Notes: generated by a model from the letters alone, not told the origin. Counted from the first letter of the stretch, positions 1-11,584 are shown. The stretch: DNA of 64,000 bases from Larix kaempferi (GCA_027924585.1 BSBM01000965.1:1302001-1366000), one strand, 5' to 3'. Program-made: numbers and translations.

Positions 1-870
1 GGCCTGAGGAGGAGGAGCGGCCGGAGCAGATGGGTGGGAGGAGGAGGAGCGGAAGTTGGAAGGGGACGTGGGAGTACGCAGCGAGCTACATCGAAGTGCT
101 AGGCGTAAGGGAGGAGGAGCTGGGATGTGGGGCAATGCCTGCACAGAGGTGTAGCTGGAGTGTGGGGATATGGGTGGCGAGTGATTGGAGGATGGAGTAG
201 GGAGTGAAAGGTGCAGCTGCTCAGGGGTGTGCAGCGTCGGAGGAGGGTGGAGAGAGAGGGTTGCAAAGGGGTGGCAGCGCATAGGGGTGACTGCTGTGCA
301 TGGAGGTGAAGCTGGAGGGATGTGGAGGGCGCGGGGAGAGGCATGCAGGTAGGCGCGGTGGTTAGGAGGGGAGTAGAGGGCGAGGGTGCTAGGTTGTGGG
401 GACGTTGTGCGTAAGGAGGAGTCGGCGAAGGATGGGACGTGCAACCGGAGGGATGCCTGCATGGGAGTGGCAATGCGTGGGGAGAGAGGAGGCGTATGAG
501 AGGGGGCGCATGGAGAAGGGCGGGAGAGGAGATGAGTGTGGGCTAGAGGTGGACACAGGGAGCGGAAGCTGGAGGGTGAGTGTGTGCAGCGTGGGGGGGT
601 TCACGAAGTGAGCAGCGAGAGGAGCGGGTGGAGTGTGGCGCAGGAGGCAGTGGAGCGTGGGGAGAAATGAAGTTGGGGGATGAGTAGTGGGATGAAAGAA
701 ATGAGGGTGTAGATGGGAGGAGAATGGACGTGAGAAGCAGTGGCAATGGATCTTCTTCTTTTTCTTTTTTTTTCTCAGAAAATCTGAATTTAATGGCCAA
801 AGGCCTAGTTCGAAGAAGCTCCAACGAGTTTTGGCCAAAAACCAAGTATCCACAAAATGCCGAGAAAATG
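1..870. repeat. Purine-rich low-complexity tract, probable leader of a minus-strand LTR element
   Basis: The plus strand is strongly G/A-rich with many GGAGG and GGGAG runs up to about position 720. It then changes to ordinary sequence running into a primer-binding site at 871-882. Read on the minus strand it would be a C/T-rich leader lying just downstream of that site. Several open frames cross it, but their products are Pro/Ser/His/Thr-rich with no recognisable domain, as expected for biased composition, so I call no gene. Confidence 0.45.
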
Positions 871-882
871 GCTCTGATACCA
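871..882 (-). other. Primer-binding site (tRNA-iMet type) of a minus-strand LTR element
   Basis: The minus strand reads TGGTATCAGAGC, the common plant LTR-retrotransposon primer-binding site complementary to the 3' end of initiator tRNA-Met. It places a 5' LTR to its right (from about 884) and the element's interior to its left, running off the window. Confidence 0.7.
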
Positions 883-883
883 A

Positions 884-1131
884 TGCTATATCTGTGTCTG
901 GATATACTCAGTGATTATTCAAGCGAATAATCCGCCAATGGAAAATAACTCCATTTGATAAAATAATAATATATATTCGGTGATGGATAAATTACAAAGG
1001 ATATGGTTTCCTTAAATATGGCTTGGCCATCACATATTGAAGAGACACTTCTCTTCATAAACTATATTTTAATATTATTAACTACTATTAGGAATAGTTA
1101 CCTATTTATTGCTTTTTATTGTTGTAGCAAT
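884..1131 (-). repeat. LTR or LTR fragment next to the primer-binding site
   Basis: AT-rich sequence between the primer-binding site and the first recognisable gypsy protease codon. By position it should be the 5' LTR of the minus-strand element, inserted into or against the gypsy pol that starts near 1132. The right border is inferred only from where protease similarity begins; no second LTR copy is in the window. Confidence 0.4.
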
Positions 1132-1632
1132 ATCTCTCTCCATGCTATAACCGACATCACTACCCCACAAACAATGCAGGTAAGGGATTACTTCAAGAAG
1201 CTCCCTCTTACCATACTCATTGATTCTGGTAGCACTCATAACTTCATTGACCCTTGGATTTCCAAACATGCTGATTGTTTTTTCCATCCTTGCTCCAACT
1301 TTGAAGTCATGGTTGTCAATGGGGGCACCTTACCTTGCAAGGGGAAGTGTCACAATGTCTATATCTCTCTAGAAGATTATAACTTGCGCTTTGACATGTT
1401 TTCCTTGTCCTTAGGAGGATGCGATGTCATTTTGGGCGTTCAATTGTTACGCACTCTTGGCCCCATTTTATGGGATTTTGCTGAACTTTGGATGCAGTTT
1501 TCAGTCAATGGGAAACAACACAAATTTACAGGCTTACAACTAGGGTCTCTTCGCCTCATCAGTTCACATCGCCTGGAAAATATCCTTAAGAATAATTCAC
1601 ATGGTGTCATCACTCAGCTCCATTCCATTTAG
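1132..1632 (+). pseudogene. Ty3/gypsy protease fragment of a pol polyprotein
   Basis: An aspartic protease (retropepsin) that would cut a gag-pol polyprotein. The frame contains ILIDSGSTHNFID with the catalytic DSG at about 1222-1230, preceded by the typical ISLHAI block and followed by the conserved late block (GCDVILGVQLL). The frame is open to a stop at 1630-1632, but neighbouring domains are missing or broken. The next recognisable block is RNase H near 1740, so the whole reverse transcriptase has been lost between protease and RNase H. The gag part upstream has been replaced by another element's LTR. No functional product is expected. Confidence 0.8.
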
Positions 1633-1739
1633 ATGCACCCATCAATGGTCTCCACTACTTCCTTGGATAGATATGTAGGTGTCTCTGTTGAACCAGTGGG
1701 ATTGCCGCCTTCAATAGACCTTTCCGGTAATAATTTAGC

Positions 1740-1980
1740 TGCATCTACATCTCAGAAGGAACTGATGGCTATTTTTCATGCAGTATAGAAGTGGAAGCCA
1801 TCCCTATTAGGGAATTATTTATGCATCAAGACTGATCTCCGTAGTCTGGAAAATTTCTTGGAACAATAGGTCTCCTCCCCAGCACACCTGAAATGGGTTA
1901 TCCAACTCATGGGTTCTGCCCATGCGATCACTTACAAGAAGGGTAAGGACAATATGGTGGCAAGTGCTCCTTCTCACACA
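1740..1980 (+). pseudogene. Ty3/gypsy RNase H fragment
   Basis: Similarity to the C-terminal half of a gypsy RNase H: a QKELMAIFHAV block, then a TD.RSL.NFLEQ block, then a YKKGKDN..A.A block. The frame is interrupted by TAG codons (near 1787 and 1867), at least some explained by CAG-to-TAG change. It belongs to the same decayed element as the protease upstream and the integrase downstream. Confidence 0.7.
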
Positions 1981-2386
1981 CTTGATGATCTAGTTTCTCT
2001 TACAGCTATTTCTCTGCTTGTTCCACATTGGTTGCAATCTTCTCAACAGGGCTATCCCTTCTATGAACTCCATGCGTCTCCATCGGCAGGGCACTCTGGG
2101 GTCCTCAAAACATATGACCATGAACAATGTAACTTCTTTTGGCAGGGACTAAAAATGACAATTCAACAGATGGTGGCTGATTGTGATACTTGTCAGGTCA
2201 ACAAGGGTGAAATGACACTCCTTCCTGGACTACTCAAACCCTTACTCATCCTACACAGATTTGGAAAACTATTTCTATGGATTTTCTTGAAGCGCTCTAG
2301 TGGTACAATACCACATTTAAAATGACACCATATGAAGTAGTGTATGGACAAGCATTGCCAGTTCTTATTCCATACACCCTCAGCAG
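1981..2386 (+). pseudogene. Ty3/gypsy integrase, N-terminal zinc domain and late core fragment
   Basis: The 2070-2210 region has the integrase HHCC zinc-binding pattern (GHSG...FFWQGLK...CDTCQVNKGE). Most of the DDE catalytic core is deleted. The frame from 2322 (TPYEVVYGQALP) is the end of the core, and it breaks off at 2386 where an LTR is inserted; it resumes in phase at 3104. Defective because the core is missing. Confidence 0.75.
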
Positions 2387-3098
2387 TGTTAACACCCAAA
2401 AAGTGCTCACTACCTCACCTCCCTCATTACATGACTCATTTGTCTATATTTCCTACCATATTTGCTTCCAAAACCTTAAAAAACCATTAAAAATCCTCCA
2501 AAAGGCCCAAAACCCCCTTTTTCCCCCAAAATAATTCAAATTTCCTCCAATAATAGCAAAAACCCTCTAAAAAGGGAATAAAAAATATAAAAAGAGAAAA
2601 AAGAGGAAAAAAAGGAAGCAAAAACCCTATACAATTGACCTAAACCATATGGTGCCAAAAAACATGGGTCAACACTCCACCACTAAAAACCAATAAATAG
2701 GTGATGGCGGCTTCCCATTTCACATCCACAATTTCTCCCATCCTTAAGCTGCCAAAAATTCTCTTGAAACCCTAGCTCTCCACTTGGAGCTGATTTCCCA
2801 CTTGAGAACCCCTTTGGCCCATATCCAAAACAGCTTGGAAGAAGGAGAAAGAACAACACTGGAGCATTGGAGTAGCCCTTGGACTACTACAAAGGCTCCA
2901 CCAACCTCAACATTCGAGGTAAAATTAATACAAAGCAAATTTTCATTATCTTTTCGTTGACTTTTTATGCACATGCTAGAATAGTTTACTGTTTTTATTT
3001 ACTATCATATTTTACTGTTTTATTGAACTGCTACTAAGGAGTCCCTTCTCCTTAGTAGGTGCCCATTTGCACAAGCTAGGGTGAAAACCCTAGCTACA
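2387..3098 (+). mobile_element. Solo LTR (712 bp) inserted in gypsy integrase
   Basis: The segment begins TGTTAACACC and ends CCTAGCTACA (TG...CA) and is flanked by a perfect 5-bp duplication agcag at 2382-2386 and 3099-3103. Ignoring it plus one duplicate joins the integrase codons on either side in phase. There is no internal coding sequence, primer site or second LTR, so it is a solo LTR left by recombination between two LTRs. A possible TATA-like ataaata lies near 2693-2700. Orientation is not certain. Confidence 0.8.
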
Positions 3099-3441
3099 AG
3101 CAGTTCCCCAGTTTAGGCAATTGACTCGGTTCTTCGAAACCATGATCAGATTCTTCTCATTCTACGGGACAACCTTCACATGGAAAGAATTCAACTGAAA
3201 CAACACGCCGATCAACACCGTTCTGAGTGCCATTTTCACGCAGATGATATGGTTATTATTCATCTATAGACTTCCAAGCAATCCTCCCTGAAACTCAAAA
3301 GACGTCACCTTCTCTCTCACTCTATCACAAAGGCATTAATTCAATGGCATGGAATGCAACCTGAGGATGCCACAGGGGAACCACTCCTTCATATTCCGCA
3401 TCAATTTCCACATCTAAAGCTTTGAGGACAAAGGTTTCTCT
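3099..3441 (+). pseudogene. Ty3/gypsy integrase C-terminal fragment
   Basis: Continuation of the integrase after the solo LTR. It has the AID..L..HDQIL..LRDNL block, the QHADQHRSECHFHADDMV block that precedes the SH3-like C-terminal domain, and a short chromo-like tail. Several stops interrupt it (tag at 3113-3115 and others). It ends at a polypurine tract. Confidence 0.75.
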
Positions 3442-3454
3442 AAGGGAGAGGGGA
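3442..3454 (+). other. Polypurine tract of the plus-strand gypsy element
   Basis: The purine run aagggagagggga lies directly before TGTTAGGAAC, the start of a 3' LTR. It would prime plus-strand DNA synthesis. Confidence 0.75.
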
Positions 3455-3838
3455 TGTTAGGAACCCATGTAAACTATTCTCTTTACTTTGTTAGTAAATT
3501 GTTGTTGGACGCATATGATTTGTAAGTAGTCCCGTAGTATTTGTTGATCCATAGTTTGTATTAGCCCATGGTATTGACCCATAGTATTGGACACATATGC
3601 TTTGTAATTCTTCCCGTAGTATTTTATGTCCCATGGTATTGACCCATAGTATTGGGCATAGACTTAGTATATAAGTGTGTGTTGATGCTAATGAAGGTAC
3701 CGTGAAGTTAGTTGTATTGAGCTTGCTCAAAGGAGGTTTCCCCCTCGAAGTGGCCTGTGATCAATAAAGTGATTCTGAGTTCTCTTATTACTGTTATCTC
3801 GTGTGTTTTCATTAATTAATTGTTGCAAGTTCATCACA
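3455..3838 (+). repeat. 3' LTR of the decayed gypsy element
   Basis: Starts TGTTAGGAACCC directly after the polypurine tract. It carries two imperfect copies (about 65 bp apart) of a block containing cccatggtattgacccat, and an AATAAA signal at 3763-3768. The right border is uncertain (about 3838-3856) because the matching 5' LTR is not in the window. Confidence 0.6.
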
Positions 3839-3883
3839 AAAATATCATCACATCAGGGGGAGACGTAATTTTGAAGGGAGGAG

Positions 3884-4209
3884 TGTTCACATTTGGAAAT
3901 CATGATAGTAGTCTATTTGGTATGGTAAATCTTTCAGGAAGATTTACATACCAGTTTGGTTCACCACCATAGTGGGTTTATCATGGTCACCAATAGTCCG
4001 ACTTCTTCAATATTCCACAGAATTTCTAGAGGCATTTACTCTACCATGGATTGAAGCTACCTTCATCCATCTCCCAACAGTATAACATAATCAACACCTT
4101 TGTCCTCTCTCATTGTAATCACTTTGACATTATTTCATGAGCATGGGTATGCCCGCCTCATTTGTATAAAATCTATTCTTTATTACAGGTCCAAAGTTAA
4201 TAACCAACA
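3884..4209. repeat. LTR-like segment with TG...CA ends
   Basis: Runs from TGTTCACATTTGG to AATAACCAACA. On the left it is preceded by a purine run (gaagggaggag), which fits a polypurine tract of a plus-strand element. On the minus strand its other end (TGTTGG) is also preceded by a short purine run, so orientation is ambiguous. No partner copy was found. Confidence 0.35.
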
Positions 4210-4299
4210 CTCCTCGCCTATGGGTGAACATTATTTTTTCCACATATGCTTCGTCCCATAGAACATGAGAGAAACACCAGAAAACATGATGCATTATCA

Positions 4300-4760
4300 G
4301 CTCTACAGTACCCTCCTAACCTCATACATCTCGGGGCATCTATTAACACATAAAAATCGCACACATGCGAAATTTCAACGATTCATCTAGTAAAGCGTCA
4401 TCAACATAAATAATGAATCTCGCCACAGGAATCCTCAATAGATCCAAAGCACAACATGAGTCCACAAGTGCCAAGAAATAGTCAAAACAAAGGGGTAGAG
4501 TGGGTGTTGTATTCAAGCAGATAGTATAAGCACACAGAGATATAATCAAGACAAGAGAGATGAGTCGAATGCATCCAACTGGTTATATTCATCTTGATGG
4601 TATTATTTATACATGTTACATGTGGTTGCAGTGGTTGCACCCGCTCCAACGGCTTCTTTAACTATACTATTACATATGTGACTAATGACAATTAAGGATT
4701 CTGAAGGGTCCCCTCCAATAGTGGGTATTACACAATTAACCGACACTATAGGACAAGTTA
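4300..4760 (-). repeat. Possible minus-strand LTR with TATA box
   Basis: On the minus strand this AT-rich block has a TATA box (TATAAATA, plus positions 4604-4611) and a leader-like segment after it. Borders and partner LTR were not found. A 68-codon minus-strand frame here contains YVDD, but without other reverse-transcriptase blocks. Confidence 0.25.
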
Positions 4761-4806
4761 CCTAAACAATTTCCATGCTACGCCTATGCGGATTTTCCTT
4801 CGATAG

Positions 4807-5637
4807 TTGTGCTACTGCCAAAATCGTAGGACCACTCATGCCCAGTGGTGGACTAAAGATTCAATCCTACCCAAGGATCAGAATTCGGCTCCTCACATAG
4901 TTGGGAGGATTAATCATCCCCCCTTGTGTACCTTGGAACCCGTTTATGAAGAAGGAGAATTCACATTTGGATATAGTTATTTGATGGCCACCTCTTCGCT
5001 CATAAAAGGAAGCCATTGGCATGAATTTTGTAGAGAGAAATTAGAGCAAGGTTATGCTATTGGATTTGATTTGAAGCTTCCTCATATTCCACCATTTCCT
5101 ATCATTGTAATCATTTCCAAGCTTGCTTGACGCCTACCATCAAGGGGCAACTGTTTCTCTCCATTTTTCTTCCACCTACTTAACATTTAGTTTGGACAAG
5201 AAAGGCCTCCCTAAGGGATATTTTTGGCTTCCCTTGAATCCTTCACCTCCTAGGTGTTTTACAACTATTCCATTGGGAAATAGAAGTTTTTTTAGCATAC
5301 CTTTGGGTTCTTGTTAGAGTTTGCATCTTTCCCCCATATATTTTATTTTATTTTCATCAATATTTTCATGTTTGAATGTGAACTACACTAACAATCTCTT
5401 GTAGGATCACTTGGAGGAATACCAACCAACCAAAAAGGGGCTCCAAGGACTGAGGCCTTGCAACAACCTACAAGGCTTAGCCCTTCACCAATTGGAAGAG
5501 TGCACTTGTGCAATTGTTTCCATAACACACTTGATAGTATTCGTATGGCTATCCAGCTGCATCAAGCAGAGTTCACACGGATAAGAGTGGACATGGGAAT
5601 TTGGAAAGCTCAATTCAAGGAATCTGATTTCAACTAC
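4807..5637 (+). other. Unrecognised ORF cluster, possibly a retroelement gene remnant
   Basis: Three plus-strand frames follow one another: 4807-5130 (107 codons), 5123-5317 (64) and 5458-5640 (60). The first reads like real protein (EEGEFTFGYSYLMATSSL then LEQGYAIGFDLKLPHIPPFP), and the second ends in RSFFSIPLGSC. I do not recognise the family. The frame changes suggest a decayed gene of a mobile element. Confidence 0.3.
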
Positions 5638-5640
5638 TAG

Positions 5641-6290
5641 TACGCTTAGTTTCAAGTCAATCATGCCAATGTGGAGGAATTATCATGTCTCATTAAGTGA
5701 GTTGAATTTATCGAACAACAACAATAGTGGATTCTTGACATGCTAGACTTTATTCGAACTCGACAGTCCACCGCACATGCATCATATTTAGTTTTGGAAC
5801 TTTTTCCTATGCAGTCATCCTCTTATTTCAACAACCTAGTTCCAGTGTATCTTGAGCTTCATCTTGCATAACAACCAACCAGTTATGACATGAAATTATA
5901 CCTCAAGCCGTGGCTCTGAATTATCCTTGTAATTCTCAATTTTGCTTGATGCGACTTCCGTTGTCATTTTTGAACTTCAATTGTCTTTTAGCCTTGTCAT
6001 GCTACCTTCTTTGTACTTCAACTCTATTCTCAGCGACATAGGACTCATGCAATTTTGTATGGCACAATTTTGAATATAATACAAGCTACATTTATGTATT
6101 TGCACATATTTGTACTCTCCTTATGTGTGTTCATCAAGAATACTGATTTGCATTCTTATTTTCATGTATGAAATATTTTATGTGACAGACCAACAAATCA
6201 TATAAAATAAATTAACACAACATTAATGCAACAACCAACTTCAAATATTCTCTAACTGCAATACTTCACTAACATACTCCTTGAATTCCA
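5641..6290. other. No recognisable feature
   Basis: AT-rich sequence with short frames only. I see no domain, LTR border or repeat here. Confidence 0.5.
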
Positions 6291-6291
6291 A

Positions 6292-6697
6292 ATGAGCATC
6301 ATGTTGAATTCAAGGATCACACTTAATCTCTTACAGATTAGCAAGAAGGGAAACAATTACTTGCTGATTGCGATGTACTTGGTTTGCATCTTCTTCTACA
6401 CAAGTTTTAGGATTTTTCCTTACCCACATCTTCATGTGTGCACTTCCATTTCAAATCTGCACCTAACTGTCTTCCCTTTTGGTCCTAGTATTGTGATTAC
6501 TATTATGCAAAAGATTTATATTTGGATAATTCAATGTTCTTCGACAATACATCTCCTTGTGTCCAAAGCCATCATAAGCATAACATCTCATAGTTTGAGA
6601 ATACTTCTCAATATGACTAATGTAATTGCACTTTGCACACTTCATTGTATTAATCCTTCTTCTGGTAGAGTAACGAAATGAGTTGTAATCATTGAAC
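6292..6697 (-). pseudogene. Oldest-layer (L0) gag, C-terminal piece with zinc knuckles
   Basis: Minus-strand continuation of the L0 gag. It contains two decayed CCHC zinc knuckles: MKCAKC....H....S (last Cys lost) and MRCYAYDGFGHKEMYC (second Cys changed to Tyr). Its right end at 6697 is the insertion point of element L1a. Joining to 24468 across L1a keeps the frame (VNSF then NDYNSF). Downstream (towards 6292) the frame has stops. Confidence 0.65.
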
Positions 6698-7400
6698 TGT
6701 GAAATTCCACATGATGGATCACAAAGCTTAACAAACCTGGCTAATTTCACAAAGTAGTTTCACAAGAAATTTAGGAAGAAAAACTATAGAAATCACTCAT
6801 CAAAATGAAACTCAAATGATAAACTATTATTGATACATCATTCAACAATAAGCTGGTAAAAAATATAAGTTACAATGGAGAAAATTCAATAGCCTCAGGT
6901 AGGATTGGAATTCAACTCAAGTATAGGCTTAGTTTGCATTGGAATCATCACCCAATAAGGTCTAGTGGCCATTGATGCTCAATGTATAGTCAACTGAGGT
7001 GGAATAGCGCATGATTGAGTCACTGGGGATAGAAATTAGGGGAGGATACTCCAAGGAAGCACATAACTGACTTACAGTGGTAAAAAAGGGAGCTCTTACA
7101 CTCAGAAGCACTCAAACTAGGTGTAACAATCAGTTAACTAGGAAATCAAGGGGACAAGGAACCTTAATTCATGGAATTGGGTGTGTAGAATCCTAAAATC
7201 ATGCATGAGGGTGCATTTAAACTGCATTGATGTGTATAAGGTGCTCTGAGTGGATAAGGAGGCTAATGTGACCAAAATGAAGCAATAGGGGGGAAAAATG
7301 AAGGACTAGGTGCTAGAAGACTCACCCACCACTACATGGAATGCATGCATTGCATGCATGAATGCAAAAACAATGTTGATATGGTTAGGATATTCTAACA
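6698..7400 (-). repeat. L1a 3' LTR (703 bp)
   Basis: Read on the minus strand it starts TGTTAGAATATCC and ends GGAATTTCACA. It is a diverged copy of 23781-24467; alignment by eye is continuous, with many substitutions and small indels. Confidence 0.85.
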
Positions 7401-7409
7401 CCCCCCCTT
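7401..7409 (-). other. L1a polypurine tract
   Basis: The minus strand reads aaggggggg directly before the LTR start TGTTAGAATATCC. Confidence 0.75.
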
Positions 7410-7779
7410 AATCTTGAATACAAGTAAAAATATAAGTAAATAAATGAAAAATAGGGCCCTGGTTACTAAGACCAATGGTCACCCCCTACAACAATCTAAA
7501 ATAACTAAGGAAAGAGGGAAACCCCAGTGGGAACAAAACCCCCTCAAAATAGACTATAAAAAATGAAATCAACCAAGCTATCACTCAACCCAACAAGGGA
7601 TCAGAGATGAGTGAAATTTTTCACTGAAAAGGTTTTGATGAAAATATTTGCAATCTACTCTTATGAAGAGTAGTAGAGCAGTCTGATAGTACAATCATGC
7701 ACCAATCCTCAGATATAGTGAATGTGTATCTCAATGTGTCTGTCCCTATGTATTTGCACTGGATCTATGGAAATCTTAA

Positions 7780-9105
7780 TAACACTCTAATTGTCACATA
7801 AGATGACCGATGGATTATTGTAGAGAATACGAAACTCCGATAAGATTCCCCTACAACCAGTTGCACTATGTGGTTGCATTCACTGCACCTCTATACTCAG
7901 CTTCAGCTAATGAAAGAACAAGATCTATATGTTTTGTTCTCAACCAACAGATAGGAATGGATCCCAACATGAAAACAAAACCTGATGTAGACTTCTGATC
8001 TGAGCTATCTCTATCCCAATCTGAATTTGTCTACCCAACAAGGTTCAATGGATACCCAAATGCATAGTGAAAACCATAGGTATTCATCACTTGCACATAG
8101 TGCAATATCCTTTTAGAAACCTTCTAGTGAATCTCATGAGGCTCTTGCATGTATCTGGATACAACACTCACTACATAGGATAGATCAGGTGGAGTATGTG
8201 TAAGAAAAAAAAGACTCCATCAGTTGTTTGTACAAGGTACTATCCACCAATGGTGATGAAGAACCATTTTCAAGACTAACACCTAAAAGAAAAAGAAATG
8301 TTGTTGGTTTGCAATCTATCATATGAAACATGTCAAGTAGATTCGATGTATACTTGGACTGTGCAATCTTGATTCCTGAATAACTCTAAGAGACTTCAAG
8401 ACCAAGAAACTGCTTTAGCAGTCCCAAATCTGACATAGAGAAGGCATTGTGCAAAGCAGATTTGATAGAACTAATGCATGAAGGTAGAATCCCTATAATA
8501 AGTAAATCATCAACATATAGGACAATAAGGAGAATGTATTTACCATCATTCTTCATGTAGACATTCGAATCTGACTTGCATCTCTGAAAATATTGTGACT
8601 ATAGAAAGGAGTCCATCTTTGCAGACCATACTCGGGGAGCTTGCTTGAACTCATATAACGACTTCCTTAATATTCACACTAATGAAGGATCATCAATGTA
8701 TCCTTCAGGTTGCTTTATGTAGATGTCCTCCTTTACATCTCCATGAAGTAATGTGCTCTTCACATCCATGTGATGCACCTCCCAATGCTTGTATGCAGCT
8801 AGATCCAAAACAAGATGGATGGAGTCCATCTTTGCAACTAGAGTGAAGGTATCTTTATAGTCAATCCCTTGAAACAGAGAGAATCCTTTAGCAATCAAGT
8901 GGTCCTTGTACTTTCATGTTACTCCATTTGAGCCCATATTTGTTCTATATACCCAGTTACACTGAATGAGATTCCTTCCAAGAAGGAGAGAATCAAGCTC
9001 CCAATTCGCATTTTTCTGAACAGATTGGTACTCTTCATCCATAATTGTTATCCATTTTGGATCCTGGGAGGCCTCAAAGAAAGTTTTTGGATCTGATCCA
9101 ACCAT
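7780..9105 (-). pseudogene. L1a copia reverse transcriptase and RNase H remnant
   Basis: Copia RT blocks are visible on the minus strand. The N-terminal part is at 8914-9105 (DPKWITIMDEEYQSVQKN.NWEL). The next part is at 8674-8898 (MIAKGFSLFQGIDYKDTF, HHMDVKSTLLHGDVKEDIYI, QPEGY). RNase H pieces lie near 7800-8060 (STSGFVFMLG-like and ALS.AEAEY-like blocks) in broken frames. Multiple stops and frameshifts exclude function. Confidence 0.7.
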
Positions 9106-9302
9106 CGAAAGGAATCTATCTGGAAGAAAGGGATATGTATGAGAGAGTGCAAACCTGGCACTTTGATATTGAGATCTGGTTCTTCTTGGATCTTGTGGAT
9201 CCCCAACAAGGTCACCAGCATATTCTATGGTCTTTGCATCCCATCTTGGAAGTGGTATTGGATCTTGTGGTGCTAGATCTATAGGTTATTGTGGATCTTG
9301 AT

Positions 9303-10300
9303 CTAGCATGTGCTCATCTTCACTTTCTGAATCATATTCTGAACTTTCATGAGCATATTATTCGCTATCATGTTCAACATATTGTGGTGGAGTATTTGGG
9401 AATCATGCAATGGCCATTCTTCAAACTGGACACTTCTTTCAAGGAAGGTCTGCATGGTAGATAGATCAAACAATTTATAGGATTTTGCATTCTGTGCATA
9501 ACCAACCAATATGCACTCTTTTCTTTGAGGCTCTAAGACTCTCCTCTTCTCCGAAGGAATGTTTTCCCAAGATTTTGAGCCAAATATTCTGAGATGAGAC
9601 ACATCTGGCTTGTATCCTATCCAAGCTTCGAAAGGAGTTTTTCCTTTTAGTCCTTTGTGTGGAATTCTATTATAGAGGTATGCAGCACAGTTGACAACTT
9701 ATTCCCCAAATCTAGGAGCCAATGCTTTAGACTCAAGCATGCATGTAGCCATCTCTTTTAGGGTTCTGTTCTTTCTTTCGGCCACTACATTATTATGTTG
9801 TGGTGTGTATGGAACATTGTGATGCATTTAAATTCCTTCATCTGCACAAAATAGATGAAACTCATTATTCACATAATCTCATCCATTGTTAGTACGGAGG
9901 ACCTTGATATTCTTGTGAGTGAATTTTTCTACAACAACTTAAAAAAAATTGAAATATTCAAAGACTTCTAATTTCAACTTTAGAAAATAGACCCAACTAA
10001 ATATCAAATAGTCATCTATGAATGTTAAGATGTATCTAGAATTATTTAGAGATAGGTGAGTCAACTTGAGAAGAGATGAGGCTCTCTTTTCCTTAAAACT
10101 TTTGCTCTGGATGCTTGCCAATCAAGCAATCTTGACAGGTAACTTTAGCAAATTTGATGTTTGGGAGGCCTTCAACCATGTTTTGATTTTTCAGTTCTTG
10201 CAAATATTTGTAGTTGATTTTCCCAAACCTCGCATGCCAAAGTATGATAAATTCATTTGCATGGGTAAGAAGTGCACTTTGAGTTGAATAAGGCATAAAG
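9303..10300 (-). pseudogene. L1a copia integrase remnant
   Basis: The gag-pre-integrase block (LWHARFGKINYKYLQEL, then CQDCLIGKHPEQKF) is at 10093-10296. The integrase core follows, with FIDDYLIFSWVYFLK and a changed second acidic position (TNNG where DNG is usual). At 9303-9602 comes the copia-type C-terminal block (LRIFGSKSWENIPSEKR...LVGY). Stops are scattered through it. Confidence 0.75.
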
Positions 10301-10559
10301 TGAGAGAATGCATAAATATTGGAATGATGATTTGCAATGCCTTATGCAATGATTTTTCTAGAAGAGATCTCTTTTATCTCAACTGTATTAGGAGTAAAAG
10401 TTACTTTCTTTGGAACTCATGTATATGTCATTTGATAGACTGAAAGGAGATTGGTTTCCAAGGTAGGAACATAGAGAACATCATTGAAGTATCCATGATC
10501 AAGATTTATCCTCCAGATTCCTTTTGAAGGAACTTTTAAATCATCTCCCATTAGGATAG

Positions 10560-10870
10560 AAGGATCAACCATAGGTTCAAATTATGAGAAGAGATCTCTA
10601 GATGTAGTCATGTGTCTGGAGGCTCCATAATCTATGATCAAGGAAGATGCATTCGAAGTGTTAGACATGAGTTCATGACATATCTCTTTATCTTCTGATT
10701 TAGAATCAACTTATTTCCTCCTAGCACCTGCAGGTACTAGAAGGTTATCTTTCTCTAGAAGCTGAGCCATAAGGTCAATTGTCTTATTCATGCAAGCACT
10801 TTAGGGATGAAAACCTCTGTTGCAATATGGACATTTGGTTTTCTCCTTTTGATTTTGCTTGCCTCTCTTG
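10560..10870 (-). pseudogene. L1a copia protease and zinc-knuckle remnant
   Basis: Minus-strand frame with DYGASRHMT near 10600-10660 (protease DSGA changed to DYGA). Just upstream in the protein is a CPYCNRGFHP...AC zinc-knuckle-like motif near 10800-10850. Decayed. Confidence 0.6.
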
Positions 10871-11011
10871 AAATTCGAATTTCCATCTGATTTTTTTGGA
10901 GACTCCTTCTACTTCTACTCATACTCTTTATTCTCCTTTCTTTTCTTCTTTCCATGACCATTCACATTCTTTCCTTCTCCAGTAGCAAGAGCTTGATCCA
11001 CAGATGGTTTT

Positions 11012-11584
11012 ATGACTCCCATCTGCACCAATTTGTCCTACTCCTTTGTGAGAGACATGATGAATGCATCTAGAGTAGGAATCTTCCAATTTGGGATGGA
11101 CAATTTTGTTGTTTGGAAGGTGGATACGGATACAGAATATTCTGTTCCCAATTTTGATAGAATAATGAGAATAAGTTGCTCATCCTTCTTCTCAATATTA
11201 CGCATATTTAGTTGCACAACCAAGTTCTTGAATTTAGTGAATAAGTATGTGATGCATTCGAATTTTCTGGGGCTCAAAGAGATCATCTCATTCTCCAATT
11301 GATGCCCTCTCAAGTCATCTTGCTCCCCAAATAAGGATTCAAGCTTTGTACAAACCTCTGTATTTTTTCAGGCTAGATATATGAAAGAATAGATCCTTGG
11401 ATATGCTAAGACACAACAATTCATACACTTCATCAAGATTATTCAGATACTTGGCTTTATCTGATGCACCATTTGGTTCGACTTCAACACCTTGAGCACC
11501 CTGTAGAGACATCTGTTGCGCATGAAGATCTCCATTTCATCCTTCCATTCAAAGAAATTGAAGGGAGTGAGTTTTTGTATTGAA
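11012..11584 (-). pseudogene. L1a copia gag remnant
   Basis: Frames at 11443-11584 (KLTPFNFFEWKDEMEIFM) and 11038-11313 (LILIILSKLGTEYSVSVSTF) match the UBN2-type copia gag, in the usual order. The start of the gene abuts the L2a insertion point at 11585. Confidence 0.65.

Noticed and set aside
389-883. 164-codon minus-strand ORF in the purine-rich tract
   Set aside because: Pro/Ser/His/Thr-rich product explained by base composition, running into a leader and primer site.
4343-4549. Reverse transcriptase (YVDD) on the minus strand
   Set aside because: Only the four-residue motif matches. No flanking RT blocks, and the region looks like an LTR with a TATA box.
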